From DATFLS01 sp964413425 (GTDB taxonomy: Bacteria > Fidelibacterota > JAANXI01), in contig CAYPST010000036.1 of the NCBI GenBank assembly GCA_964413425.1, forward strand, positions 1 through 34,151: DNA of 34,151 nucleotides, in the 5' to 3' direction. The position numbers and the translations under genes were made by a program. The notes beneath the pieces are model-generated. The model saw nothing but the letters and a program-made list of their open reading frames with translations. It did not search any database and had not been told where the DNA came from. Shown piece by piece: positions 8,958 to 17,351 of this stretch (position 1 is its first letter; each line of letters begins with the position of its first letter).

Positions 8958-9056
8958 TGTTCCTTTGCCATATCCTGGTGGGTTTCGACTGTTTGAGATA
9001 TGTCACCGAGAAATGAAGGAATTGTCGACATCCGGCCGGTCAATTTACAACACCAG

Positions 9057-9072
9057 GAGAGTGTTTAGAAAA
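9057..9072. repeat. solo terminal repeat GAGAGTGTTTAGAAAA
   Basis: These 16 bases are the exact reverse complement of the right end of the element at 19,085-19,321 (19,306-19,321). They lie 46 bases before the palindromic element at 9,119, so this may be the outer end of an older, nested copy. Confidence 0.5.
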
Positions 9073-9118
9073 TATGGTTCTGATCCAAGATGCTGAACCT
9101 GACTTATTCTTATTATGT

Positions 9119-9194
9119 GAGTCTGTTTAGAAAACGCCTCGAAGAGACTCCTTCGGAGCATCCCTTCGGGGCGAGGCGTTTTCTAAACAGACTC
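9119..9194. mobile_element. 76-bp MITE-like element with perfect 23-bp inverted ends
   Basis: The left end (9,119-9,141) starts GAGTCTGTTTAGAAAACGCC. The right end (9,172-9,194) is its perfect complement over 23 bp. The 30-base interior is rich in CTTCGG-type motifs and has no coding capacity. Related ends recur at 16,759-16,837 and 19,085-19,321. It sits just after the stop of the TIGR03545-like remnant, read on the minus strand, and could also act as a strong terminator hairpin. Confidence 0.7.
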
Positions 9195-9220
9195 AACACC
9201 CTACACCCGGATAGTCCTGA

Positions 9221-10444
9221 CTATTTGACTAAATTCCGGAGTTGATCCAGAGCGTCTTCTTTCAGCTTGGATTTCTGGCGGTCCAGTTCCGCCTGCACCC
9301 TTGCCTGCAGTTCTGTTTCCAGATCATCCCGTTTCTGTTCGAGCATATCCAGTTGCTGCCGGGCCATCTGTTCATAGCGGTCAATCTCCGCCTGCAGCTG
9401 CTGTTCTTTGTCCCGGATGAAATTGGTCAGGCGGGTCCGATGCATTGCCGCTGCCCGATCAATCCGGTTCTGTATTTCCTGGCGCGCCCGTTCGATCTCC
9501 CGCACCACTGTCGATTCCAGGTTTCGCTGATAGATCTCATCCAGATTCGAGGTGAGTGAGAGTGTGAGATCGTTCCGCTCACCGGCGAGAACAGCCTGAA
9601 ATTCCAGGTGATGGATGCTCTGTACCATGGATTGAATCAGGCGCTCCACCTGGTTTCGAGGGGCGTGATCCTGATGCATGGCGAACTGCAGCTGATCTGC
9701 CTGAAACCGGATGGTACTCTTCAGCGAATCCCTCTGCAGGTACAGCGCTGATGTGATGGCGCCGGTGCCCTCGCTGACGGCATTGGGCAGCAGGGCCGAA
9801 TTTGAGAGGCTCACATTTTTGAGCGAGAAGTTGGCGTAACTTAATTCGAAGTCTTCCCGCGGTGCATCCTCCAGATAATTCAATGTTCCGTGGAGGGTGA
9901 AGGCAATGCCGTCCTGTTTCCGGCTGGCCAGATCTATTTCGGTGGGTCGGCCGATAAACCGTTGATCGTTGACAATGTCCGTCACCGTGCCTTCCAGCGG
10001 GATCCGGTTTCCGGTGGTGCCGGAAAGGCTGATGCGCTGAATCCAGAACCGGGGCCGGGCATTTCTGTTGAAAAACGGGATATCCTGGCCTCGCATCCGG
10101 GGCGGTTTCTTCTTCTCCGGTTTCTTGGATTGCAGTCTGCCGGCATACTCCCGGGCCATCCCCACGTATTGCACATATTCTGTGAATTGGGTGACGATTC
10201 GGTCTCCGAAGATGAACCGGCTGATATTCTGCCCGGAGATATCCGGCAGGCGCGCCTGGGCCTGAGCCCGCTGGTAATCCTGGCGAACCCAGTCGTCGAT
10301 CCGGTCGATGCCCTGCGGGATGTGCTTCAAATCATTCACCAGACTGTCCCCCTGCAAACCCAGCCGGTTCTGGATTCCGTTATCTTTCGATACCCGCGGC
10401 AGCCGACGTGTTATAATACGGCATCGCTTCCGGGATGTATTCAC
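9221..10444 (-). pseudogene. TIGR03545-family protein, N-terminally truncated
   Basis: The frame encodes about 400 residues matching the C-terminal two thirds of TIGR03545 proteins as I recall them: an ISRFIFGDRI segment, RMRGQDIPFFNRNARPRFWI, then IPLEGTVTDIVNDQRFIGRP, and finally a charged coiled coil (about residues 300-405). Family members are usually 550-600 residues, start with a membrane anchor and are often paired with a TIGR03546 protein. Here the anchor and roughly the first 200 residues are missing, and no partner gene lies nearby. The first 20 or so codons overlap the 3' end of the M48 protease gene in another frame. A deletion that fused the two loci is likely. Translation, if any, has no evident start signal. 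Confidence 0.65.
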
Positions 10445-11210
10445 GAATGTGCCGGATTCGCTGCTGATCCGATGGGTGGGTACTCAGAAACTCCGGGGGT
10501 GCCTGTCCGCCTTTCTGGTCTGCCATCCGCTGCCAGAAGTCTACCGCGTGGTGCGGGTCGTACCCGGCGCTGGCCATGAAGATCAGTCCCAGCCGGTCCG
10601 CCTCGCTTTCGTGCAGCCGGCTGTAGGGGAGCAGTACACCCACCTGCGCGCCAACCCCGAAGGCGGCCATCCAGAGCTGCCTGGTGGTCTCCGGTTTCTG
10701 CTCCAGGGCTTCGGACAGTGCCAGTCCGCCCAGCTGGGTCAGCAGCGCCTGGCTCATACGTTCATTGCCATGTTCGGCCACGGCATGGGCGATTTCATGT
10801 CCCATTACCACCGCCAGACCGGCTTCATCCCGGGTAATCGGCAGAATTCCCTCATAGATCACCACTTTCCCGCCCGGCATACACCAGGCATTTACTTCCT
10901 GGCTTTCCACCAGATTGAATTCCCACTCATATCCCTGGAGACGACGGGATATATTATGCTGAGCGAAGTAGCGCTCCACTGCCCGTTGAATGCGTTCTCC
11001 CACCCGCCTGACCATCTGCGCCTGCGCCGGATCATCGCTGGGATTATGCGTGTCCATGAAGTCATCGTACTGCTGGAAACTGGTGGACAGCAAGGACGTT
11101 TGCGGAATCAGGTTCAGCTGTCTCCGTCCGGTGATCGGGACGGAAGCACAGGCGATGAGAAAGAGAAATGTGAGGCAGCATACAATACATGAATGTTTTT
11201 TCTTTTGCAT
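10380..11210 (-). CDS. M48-family zinc metalloprotease, lipoprotein
   Basis: The 276-residue product begins with a lipoprotein signal (FLFLIAC, Cys21). It carries the zinc-binding HEIAH motif at 138-142 and the third-ligand motif ESEADRLG at 201-208, and ends with FLSTHPSDQQRIRHIREYIPEA, typical of the LoiP/BepA-like periplasmic branch. Such enzymes act in outer-membrane protein quality control or envelope stress. The ATG at 11210 is chosen because it gives a clean signal peptide and has AGGGA a few bases upstream; further in-frame codons extend to 11267 without support. Length is normal, so the gene seems intact, although the truncated TIGR03545 gene overlaps its 3' end by about 65 bases. 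Confidence 0.85.
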   Translation of the reverse strand: MQKKKHSCIVCCLTFLFLIACASVPITGRRQLNLIPQTSLLSTSFQQYDDFMDTHNPSDDPAQAQMVRRVGERIQRAVERYFAQHNISRRLQGYEWEFNLVESQEVNAWCMPGGKVVIYEGILPITRDEAGLAVVMGHEIAHAVAEHGNERMSQALLTQLGGLALSEALEQKPETTRQLWMAAFGVGAQVGVLLPYSRLHESEADRLGLIFMASAGYDPHHAVDFWQRMADQKGGQAPPEFLSTHPSDQQRIRHIREYIPEAMPYYNTSAAAGIER

Positions 11211-11598
11211 ATCCGGTCCCTGCATTCTACCCACATACCTGGCTCTTCTTATTGAAGTGAAACGCATATAGTTTAAAACGGATGTTTCCTCCGTGCAACA
11301 GGCATTTTCGGGATCTTTTTCTATGCCGGAGGGTTTTGATAAACAGCCCTTCGGCCGGGTTTCTCTCAGAACGCCGCTGCATTTCTGAACACGAACTCCA
11401 TGCTAAGGGTGGAATGCCTGTTCTCAGGGATAAATTCAGTTGCAGTGACTCAGAAGTACAATTACATTTCAGTGCATCATCATTGAGAAGAGCCACAGTC
11501 AGATTATGGAAAAATCCACGGACGGAAGCAAGCAAGAAAGAAAGAAAGAAGCAGAATACATGGGAAACTGTAATTGCCTAAGTTAAAGGGGGTACAGG
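11211..11598. other. divergent intergenic region
   Basis: About 390 bases separate the divergently transcribed M48 gene and the lipoprotein at 11,599. A purine stretch of GAAA repeats lies at about 11,533-11,553. No gene, tRNA or clear repeat was recognised. Promoters for both neighbours must lie here but none is distinct enough to place. Confidence 0.5.
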
Positions 11599-12228
11599 AT
11601 GAAACAACTGCGCTATTTCTTCATCTTCATGGTGATTGGTGTTCTTATTGGCAGCTGTGGCACAACCCGGATGGGCCGGGAATTTACCCTGGAAGAACCA
11701 CAACCTGAGATGTCTGCAGTGGTCGGCGCCGTCATAATTGAAAATGCCGGTTATGATGATTATTATCGCCCAATCAGAAGAGGCATCCAGGTTGTGGTCG
11801 TGGGGAAATCAATGCAGGATGGCAAAGAGGTGCGGGAAGGTTACCGGGTCTTTACGGACGAGAACGGGTATTTCATGTTACAGAATGTCCCTCCGGGGGC
11901 GTATATCGTCAAAGGTGTGGAGTTTACCATCGGTGTCGGGCAGACCATGCGGGTGGCAGCTGAGTGGGAGGCGGGCCGTCAGATATTTCGGATTACGGAT
12001 CGGGAACTGAACTATATCGTCCGCGAGTGGCCCCTGGAACAGGAGAGTAAAGTCATCAATACGAGTATACATTATTTTCTCATCGACAGGGCCCCGAGAG
12101 TGATGGCAGCACAAACATTCGAGAGCGTAAACGATCGATCACTCGCGCTGGATCAGTACACCTATACCATGCAAAATCCGGTGGATTATTTTAAAGAGAA
12201 ATACCCGGACTCCGGTTGGTTCGAATAA
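11599..12228 (+). CDS. lipoprotein with carboxypeptidase-regulatory-like domain
   Basis: The product has 209 residues, with a lipoprotein signal (LIGSC, Cys20). Residues about 39-117 form a beta-sandwich pattern ending GYRVFTDENGYFMLQNVPPGAYIVKGV, the hallmark of carboxypeptidase-D regulatory-like (CNA-B-like) domains. The remainder is mixed and unrecognised. AAGGGGG precedes the ATG by about 8 bases. It is probably anchored to a membrane facing the periplasm; no specific function can be given. It has no clear operon partner. Confidence 0.75.
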   Translation: MKQLRYFFIFMVIGVLIGSCGTTRMGREFTLEEPQPEMSAVVGAVIIENAGYDDYYRPIRRGIQVVVVGKSMQDGKEVREGYRVFTDENGYFMLQNVPPGAYIVKGVEFTIGVGQTMRVAAEWEAGRQIFRITDRELNYIVREWPLEQESKVINTSIHYFLIDRAPRVMAAQTFESVNDRSLALDQYTYTMQNPVDYFKEKYPDSGWFE

Positions 12229-12516
12229 AAGAATATTCTGAAGGATATAATTGCTTCTGGTGTGACGCTCTCCGTTTTCAATTCTGACCGGTAAACTCAG
12301 CTGTATCCGGAAAGAAGTGGCAGCGTTTTCTCACTGGATGCGGCTGTTCGCCGCCGAGCAGAAAGCGATTTCCCGGGATCAGATGTACTTCCGGATTCAG
12401 CATCCGGTGGGGATTTCATTCAACTGGGCTTTGTGAACGGGAACTTCAGAAGGGGGGACCGCCTCCGCCGAGCTTCAGGGCAACGGCGGGTTTCTCCGGG
12501 CGCTGGGGTGTTTTTA

Positions 12517-12696
12517 GACAGGATCGATGGGAGCGACAGGATTGACAGGATTAACGGGATTTACAGGATATATAAACATCAACCGGTCCTTCATTCTGCT
12601 GTGTGGACCGAGGAGGAAATCCCTCCACCTCTTGTTTTGGAAATTTTCTGTTTTAATCTTTTTGTTTTTATCCTGTCAATCCCGTCAATCCTGTCA
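12517..12696. repeat. 9-bp tandem repeats arranged as a palindrome
   Basis: The left arm (12,517-12,570) holds six 9-base units related to GACAGGATT. The right arm (12,670-12,696) holds three complementary units (ATCCTGTCA, ATCCCGTCA, ATCCTGTCA). About 100 AT-rich bases lie between. I recall repeats of this kind in intergenic DNA of many unrelated environmental bacteria. It lies directly before a methyltransferase gene remnant and may have disrupted it. Confidence 0.65.
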
Positions 12697-12700
12697 ATAA

Positions 12701-12865
12701 TTTATTTTCGTGGCGGCCATGCTGGTGGCGAAGATCCCGCTCTACCTGTACCGGATTCCGCGGGAGGAGCACATGATGCTTGCGAAATTCGGTGAAGACT
12801 ATCGCCGGTACATGCCCCGCACCGGGCGGATAATCCCACGGTTTGGCACCAGCGAGAAGGGCTGA
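12701..12865 (+). pseudogene. C-terminal remnant of an isoprenylcysteine methyltransferase-family protein
   Basis: Reading in frame to the TGA at 12,863-12,865 gives a hydrophobic start, then IPREEHMMLAKFGEDYRRYM and RTGRIIPRFG. This closely matches the C-terminal signature of ICMT/PEMT-like membrane methyltransferases (EE..L...FG..Y..Y..RT.R.IP), which are normally 150-220 residues. Only about 50 residues remain, and the upstream part is replaced by the 9-bp repeat palindrome. The stretch 12,229-12,516 contains no recognisable remainder. Confidence 0.55.
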
Positions 12866-12879
12866 TCAGAGTTGAAATA

Positions 12880-13047
12880 CTCTCGCGTGAGTTATCGTAA
12901 ATGAAGCGTTATTTATCGCATATCACACGTTATCTGTCGCATATGAAGCGTTAAATGCGACATTTTAAGCTTCGAATGCCGTATTTGAAGCCTTAAATAT
13001 CTCATTTGAAGCCTTAAATATCTCATTTGAAGTGTTCAATCCGGTGA
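12880..13047. repeat. tandem array of 21-bp units (7 clear, 1 degenerate)
   Basis: Units begin at 12,901, 12,922, 12,943, 12,964, 12,985, 13,006 and 13,027, with a degenerate unit at 12,880. Units 5 and 6 are identical (TTGAAGCCTTAAAT plus ATCTCAT). Others vary around TTGAAGCGTTAAAT followed by a seven-base tail ending CAT or TAT. There is no spacer between units, so this is not a CRISPR. The array ends about 100 bases before the start of the lactonase-like gene. Confidence 0.75.
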
Positions 13048-13144
13048 AAAACGTCTGTGGAAAGCAGGCAAGGAGAGCCTGCAGCACTGATTTATCGAGA
13101 GAAGACACCACGTCACAATACGAAATCATAAAAAAGGACGATAC

Positions 13145-14317
13145 ATGAGTGGACATCGATTAAATCGACGGCGGTTTCTGCTAAACGCCGGATTGGCAGC
13201 TGCGGGATTGTTTTTACACGGAGGTTTCCTCCGGTCTTGTGCGGGCGCCGCCAGCAAACTACTCTACGTGGGTACCTACACGTCCGGGGACAGTGTGGGG
13301 ATCTATCGCTGCCGGTTTCGGTATGATACGGAGGAGCTGGACCTGGTCGGGGAAACTCCGGGAATAACAAATCCCTCCTATCTTGCAATCGCAGAGAACG
13401 GAGAATATCTCTATTCGGTCATTCAGGTGGCTGACTACCGGGGCCGGGAAACCGGAGGAGTGGCGGCCTTTGAAATCGCACGGGGATCCGGTGAGCTCAC
13501 TTTATTGAATCAACAGGCCAGCGAAGGGGCGGGACCCTGCTACATCACCACTGATAAGGAGGATAAATTGCTGCTGGTTGCCAACTACACCAGCGGAACG
13601 GTGGCGGCTCTTCCCATCACCAGCGAGGGTCGTCTGGAAGAGGCGGCAGACATGGTGCAGCACACCGGGTCGAGTGTGAATGAGCGGCGGCAGCAGGGTC
13701 CGCATGCGCACTGCATTATTTTCGATCCGGCCAACCGATATGTTTTTGCTACTGATCTCGGAATCGACAAAATTCTTATCTATGCACTTGATCGGACCCG
13801 GGGCACACTCGTACCGAATGATCAGCCATTTGTCAAAACCTCCCCGGGTGCCGGTCCGCGACATATCACCTTTCATCCCGGTGGAAAGTGGTTGTTTGCC
13901 ATCAATGAGTTGAATTCCACCATAACTCGCTATGGATACAATGAGCCGGGAGGGATTCTCAAGGCAGAGCAAACTGTATCGACATTGCCCCCCGATTTTC
14001 GGGATTCTAACACCTGTGCGGATATTCATATCTCGCCGGACGGGAGCTTTCTGTACGGGTCCAATCGTGGGCACGACAGTATTGTGATTTATGCAGTAGA
14101 TCCATCTACTGGAGAATTGAGTTATGTCGAGCACGAGAGTACCCGGGGGAACACCCCGCGCAATTTCGTCATTGATCCCACCGGCTACTATCTGCTGGCT
14201 GCCAACCAGAATTCGGATTCCATCACCATCTTCCGCAGGGATAATACCTCCGGAGCTCTGACGTTTACCGGGAAGAATCTGGCCATACCGTCTCCGGTGT
14301 GCCTGAAATTTTTATGA
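13145..14317 (+). CDS. Tat-exported lactonase-family seven-bladed beta-propeller protein
   Basis: The 390-residue protein starts with a Tat signal (LNRRRFLLNAG, residues 6-16) and continues as a YbhE/6-phosphogluconolactonase-type propeller. Typical segments are LLYVGTYTSGDSVGIY, NPSYLAIAENGEYLYS, GPHAHCIIFDPANRYVFATDLG, GAGPRHITFHPGGKWLFAINE and GNTPRNFVIDPTGYYLLAANQ. The family opens sugar lactones or, in some members, cyclises muconate. The Tat signal makes a periplasmic role likely, so it is probably not the cytosolic pentose-phosphate enzyme. AAGGA lies about 7 bases before the ATG. The 21-bp repeat array lies upstream. Confidence 0.85.
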   Translation: MSGHRLNRRRFLLNAGLAAAGLFLHGGFLRSCAGAASKLLYVGTYTSGDSVGIYRCRFRYDTEELDLVGETPGITNPSYLAIAENGEYLYSVIQVADYRGRETGGVAAFEIARGSGELTLLNQQASEGAGPCYITTDKEDKLLLVANYTSGTVAALPITSEGRLEEAADMVQHTGSSVNERRQQGPHAHCIIFDPANRYVFATDLGIDKILIYALDRTRGTLVPNDQPFVKTSPGAGPRHITFHPGGKWLFAINELNSTITRYGYNEPGGILKAEQTVSTLPPDFRDSNTCADIHISPDGSFLYGSNRGHDSIVIYAVDPSTGELSYVEHESTRGNTPRNFVIDPTGYYLLAANQNSDSITIFRRDNTSGALTFTGKNLAIPSPVCLKFL

Positions 14318-14400
14318 CATGGGGTCGGAGCCGGTCACTGTTTCAAGCAATATCATGAGTGGTAACTTATGCGTGATTGGAAAATAATACGGAGGGTAGT

Positions 14401-15402
14401 ATGCACAGAGCACGGATCTGTCATCTTCTGCAATGGTTAGGTTTCGTTCTCATTTCCTTTGTATTCCTGCAATACTGCACTACAAAAGAAGATTCCCCAT
14501 ATTATCTCTTCTCCTATTTCAAGGGAAACGGCGAGGACGGTCTGCACCTGGCTTACAGTCAAGACGGGTTTGGCTGGACGGCATTGAATAACGATCAATC
14601 GTTCCTGCGACCGCAGGTGGGCGAGGACAAACTCATGCGGGATCCCTGTATCGTTCGGGGACCGGAGGGGATCTTCCACATGGTCTGGACCGTGAGCTGG
14701 CATGAGAAGGGGATCGGCTACGCCAGTTCCGGGGATCTAATTCATTGGAGCGAGCAGCAATACATTCCGGTGATGGAGCACGAACCGGAAGCGCGGAACT
14801 GCTGGGCGCCGGAATTATTCTACGACCAAGAGACCCGGCAATACCTGATTTTCTGGGCCACCACCATCCCGGGGAGATTCCCGGCCACGGATAACCAGAG
14901 CAATGAAGGTCCGCCGGCACCTGGTCGGAACCATCGAATCTACTATACCAGGACCACCGATTTCCGGGAGTTCAGCGAAACCGCATTGTTTTATGATCAT
15001 GGATTTAACGTCATCGATGCCACTATCGAGCAGGTCGGTGAGCGATATGTCATGTTCCTGAAGGATGAAACCAACAGACCGTTCACGCCCCAGAAGAACA
15101 TCCGGATGGCGTTCAGTGAGGAAGCGGAAGGACCGTACGGTCCGCCCACTGCTCCCATTACCGGAGACTATTGGGCGGAAGGGCCAACCGCAATTCAGAT
15201 CGATGGGATATGGCACGTGTATTTTGATAAATACCGTCTGGACGAGTACGGGGTTGTTACCTCGTCGGATCTTGACAAGTGGACGGAACAATGTGAGAAA
15301 CTGCAGGTACCTGACGGGATGCGGCACGGGACGGTGTTTCGGGTTTCAGAGGAAGTATTTACCGCGCTTGTTGAATATACGGGTGATACAGCATCCAATT
15401 GA
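14401..15402 (+). CDS. GH43-like five-bladed propeller glycosidase, exported
   Basis: The 333-residue protein has an N-terminal signal (hydrophobic residues 9-25, Cys26 as a possible but non-canonical lipidation site). GH43-type features are MRDPCIVRGPEGIFHMVWT (Asp81), WAPELFYD (135-142), VIDATI (Asp206) and YWAEGPTAI (Glu260), consistent with the family's acidic catalytic residues. Relatives cleave arabinose- or xylose-containing or galactan glycans. GGAGGG precedes the ATG at 14,401 by about 5 bases; an in-frame TTG at 14,377 has no such site. It follows the lactonase-like gene by 83 bases and may be co-transcribed with it. Confidence 0.75.
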   Translation: MHRARICHLLQWLGFVLISFVFLQYCTTKEDSPYYLFSYFKGNGEDGLHLAYSQDGFGWTALNNDQSFLRPQVGEDKLMRDPCIVRGPEGIFHMVWTVSWHEKGIGYASSGDLIHWSEQQYIPVMEHEPEARNCWAPELFYDQETRQYLIFWATTIPGRFPATDNQSNEGPPAPGRNHRIYYTRTTDFREFSETALFYDHGFNVIDATIEQVGERYVMFLKDETNRPFTPQKNIRMAFSEEAEGPYGPPTAPITGDYWAEGPTAIQIDGIWHVYFDKYRLDEYGVVTSSDLDKWTEQCEKLQVPDGMRHGTVFRVSEEVFTALVEYTGDTASN

Positions 15403-15513
15403 ATGATCCCTATGGTTTTAATGGCCACCTTCATTTTCCGGGAGACATCCATATACTTACCGGCTGAGAATGTAAGATATTTCACAGTGTTCTCACATCA
15501 GCAGCGCTTATTA

Positions 15514-15532
15514 TTCAACCAAATAAGTTGAA
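15514..15532. promoter_or_regulatory. dyad TTCAAC-N7-GTTGAA before the DUF3179 gene
   Basis: Perfect 6-bp inverted repeats with a 7-base spacer lie 25 bases before the proposed start. The spacing fits an operator, but no regulator is known; chance occurrence is possible. Confidence 0.3.
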
Positions 15533-15556
15533 AGAAGTATTGAGGTGTCAGCGTTG

Positions 15557-16525
15557 ATGGCAAAAAAGAACAGATGTGAAGTGCGAGTCAGCAAAATCGT
15601 GGTTGGAATAATTGGTGTCATAATTAGTGCTTCTCTGGCAGGTGACTGGTCTTTTGCACAAACAAAGAACGGGTTCGATTTGTCGGAGCCGCTGGTACCG
15701 GCGGACGAGATCGTGTCCGGTGGTCCGCCCAGGGACGGGATACCTGCCATTGACGATCCGAAGTTTGTCCAGCCGGGGGAAGCCGACTTTCTGCAGGCTG
15801 ATGACCGGGTGCTTGGGATAGTGAAGGAAGGTGCAGCCAGAGCATATTCGATTAAAATCATGAACTGGCACGAGATTGTGAACGATGAGTTCGGTGACGA
15901 TCCGGTGGTGGTGACGTATTGTCCGTTATGCGGCAGCGGAGTGGCGTATGACGCTCATGTGGCCGGGAAGAATCGAACGTTCGGAGTATCGGGATTGCTC
16001 TATAATAACGATGTTCTGCTGTATGACAGCGAGAGCCAATCCCTCTGGTCCCAGATTATGAGTAAGGCGGTGTCCGGACCCCTCAAAGGAACAGAATTGG
16101 AGCAGATTCCCATGACCCATACCACCTGGGAGGACTGGCGATTCCGGCATCCGGAAACGCGTGTTCTTTCGACTGAAACCGGGTATGTCCGCAACTACTC
16201 CAGCGATCCCTATTCCGAATACAGAGATGATAACAACATCATGTTTCCGGTGAGTAATTCCGACGACCGCTATTCCAGGAAAGAACTGGTTCTGGGCGTG
16301 GAGATCAATGGTGAATATAAAGCCTACCCGTTTTCCGAGCTGGAGAAGACCTCGGGGAAAATCCGGGATTTGCTTAATGGTCAGCAGATGATTATCCATT
16401 ATAACTCAGAGCATCAGTCAGCAAAAGCTACAGATGGGCAGGGGAATGAAATCCCGGCTATCATGTTATACTGGTTCGCCTGGGTAGCCTTCCATCCGGA
16501 GACGCAGGTATTTCAGGCCGGGTAG
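15557..16525 (+). CDS. DUF3179-domain protein, exported
   Basis: From the ATG at 15557 the product has 322 residues with an N-terminal signal (hydrophobic residues 12-34, SFAQ). The body matches DUF3179: DRVLGIVKEGAARAYSI, NWHEIVND, VVVTYCPLCGSGVAYD (Cys122 and Cys125), LLYNNDVLLYD, SLWSQ and a closing WFAWVAFHPETQVF. The family is widespread, often extracytoplasmic and of unknown function; the CPLC pair and nearby His105 could bind metal or act in redox, which is inference. TTG at 15554 is an alternative start given the GAGG at 15,542-15,545. It is separated from the GH43-like gene by about 155 bases. Confidence 0.85.
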   Translation: MAKKNRCEVRVSKIVVGIIGVIISASLAGDWSFAQTKNGFDLSEPLVPADEIVSGGPPRDGIPAIDDPKFVQPGEADFLQADDRVLGIVKEGAARAYSIKIMNWHEIVNDEFGDDPVVVTYCPLCGSGVAYDAHVAGKNRTFGVSGLLYNNDVLLYDSESQSLWSQIMSKAVSGPLKGTELEQIPMTHTTWEDWRFRHPETRVLSTETGYVRNYSSDPYSEYRDDNNIMFPVSNSDDRYSRKELVLGVEINGEYKAYPFSELEKTSGKIRDLLNGQQMIIHYNSEHQSAKATDGQGNEIPAIMLYWFAWVAFHPETQVFQAG

Positions 16526-17351
16526 GAGGGAAGCAAAGCTTGGTGTCAAAACCTTCTTTCGCAAGTAAAGCAAAATCTGAATCTCTAACGTATGTGGGTG
16601 AATGTAAAAACTCCAAATTCGGATTCGGTTTGTTCGTTCGGTAGCCAATCTGAACCTGTACTCATTTCTCAGTGTTGTCTTTTCCAAAGGTTCCATCTAA
16701 AGTAATGGGAAGTAATCCCTGCATATGCATAAAACAGTAATTTGATTGAAACAATTAGGAGTCTGGTTAGCAAACGCACTCAGAATAGATTCTCCTCCAG
16801 GCTGATCTGGCCTGCATTTTCGTATTCTAAACAACTCACTCTCTCCATGTGATGCCAATCACAGCCCTCTTTGAGTCCCTGCTGAAACATCCGGAGAAGC
16901 CGTTGCCTTCCTGCACGAGGATCGAATCGCTCTAGCTTTATTATTTTCAGTAACTTGACAGTTTTTATTGCCCTGCACCCCGGCACACAACTCGACAACG
17001 CAGTCTTGCCATTCGCCCATCTGGTCGAACAGCCCCGGGAATACCCATTCTTGTTAACTCCAATGATTTCAAGATCTTGGGGTCAAAATCTCCCTTCTGG
17101 CATGTAATTTGAAAACATAAGACTGAAGAATGAAGAAATAGATACGGAGTCTGATTGCCAATGAGGTTACGGAGAAAGAAAGCGTTCGAGGAATTTAACT
17201 CGAATGCCCCGAACAAATCGGAAGACCTGCAGACGTGGGAAATTAAACAAAAACAGCGAGATGTCGACAATACCACAGGACTGATGCCAGCCGGTCACGA
17301 GGCTGGTGTTTCAGAGAACCCAATAACCCCTCAACACGTAAGGAGGTTTGT
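16526..17351. other. long intergenic region with one repeat element
   Basis: Over 800 bases hold no credible gene. The only interpretable feature is the MITE-like copy at 16,759-16,837. Short frames on both strands (for example minus 16,780-16,998 and plus 17,155-17,351) lack ribosome-binding sites and recognisable motifs. Confidence 0.5.
16759..16837. mobile_element. diverged 79-bp copy of the GAGTCTG...-ended element
   Basis: The left end (16,759-16,777, GAGTCTGGTTAGCAAACGC) matches the end of the 9,119 element at 17 of 19 positions. The right end (16,821-16,837), read on the other strand, is GAGTTGTTTAGAATACG, the same sequence with one deletion and one change. Length is nearly the same as the 76-bp copy, with an unrelated interior. 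Confidence 0.55.

Noticed and set aside
12880..13047. CRISPR array
   Set aside because: Units are contiguous without unique spacers, are only 21 bases long and vary among themselves; no cas genes are present.
12965..13156. Minus-strand frame with repeated NEIFKAS heptapeptides
   Set aside because: The repeats simply translate the 21-bp array; there is no ribosome-binding site, the frame ends within the array and it lies antisense to the start of the lactonase gene.
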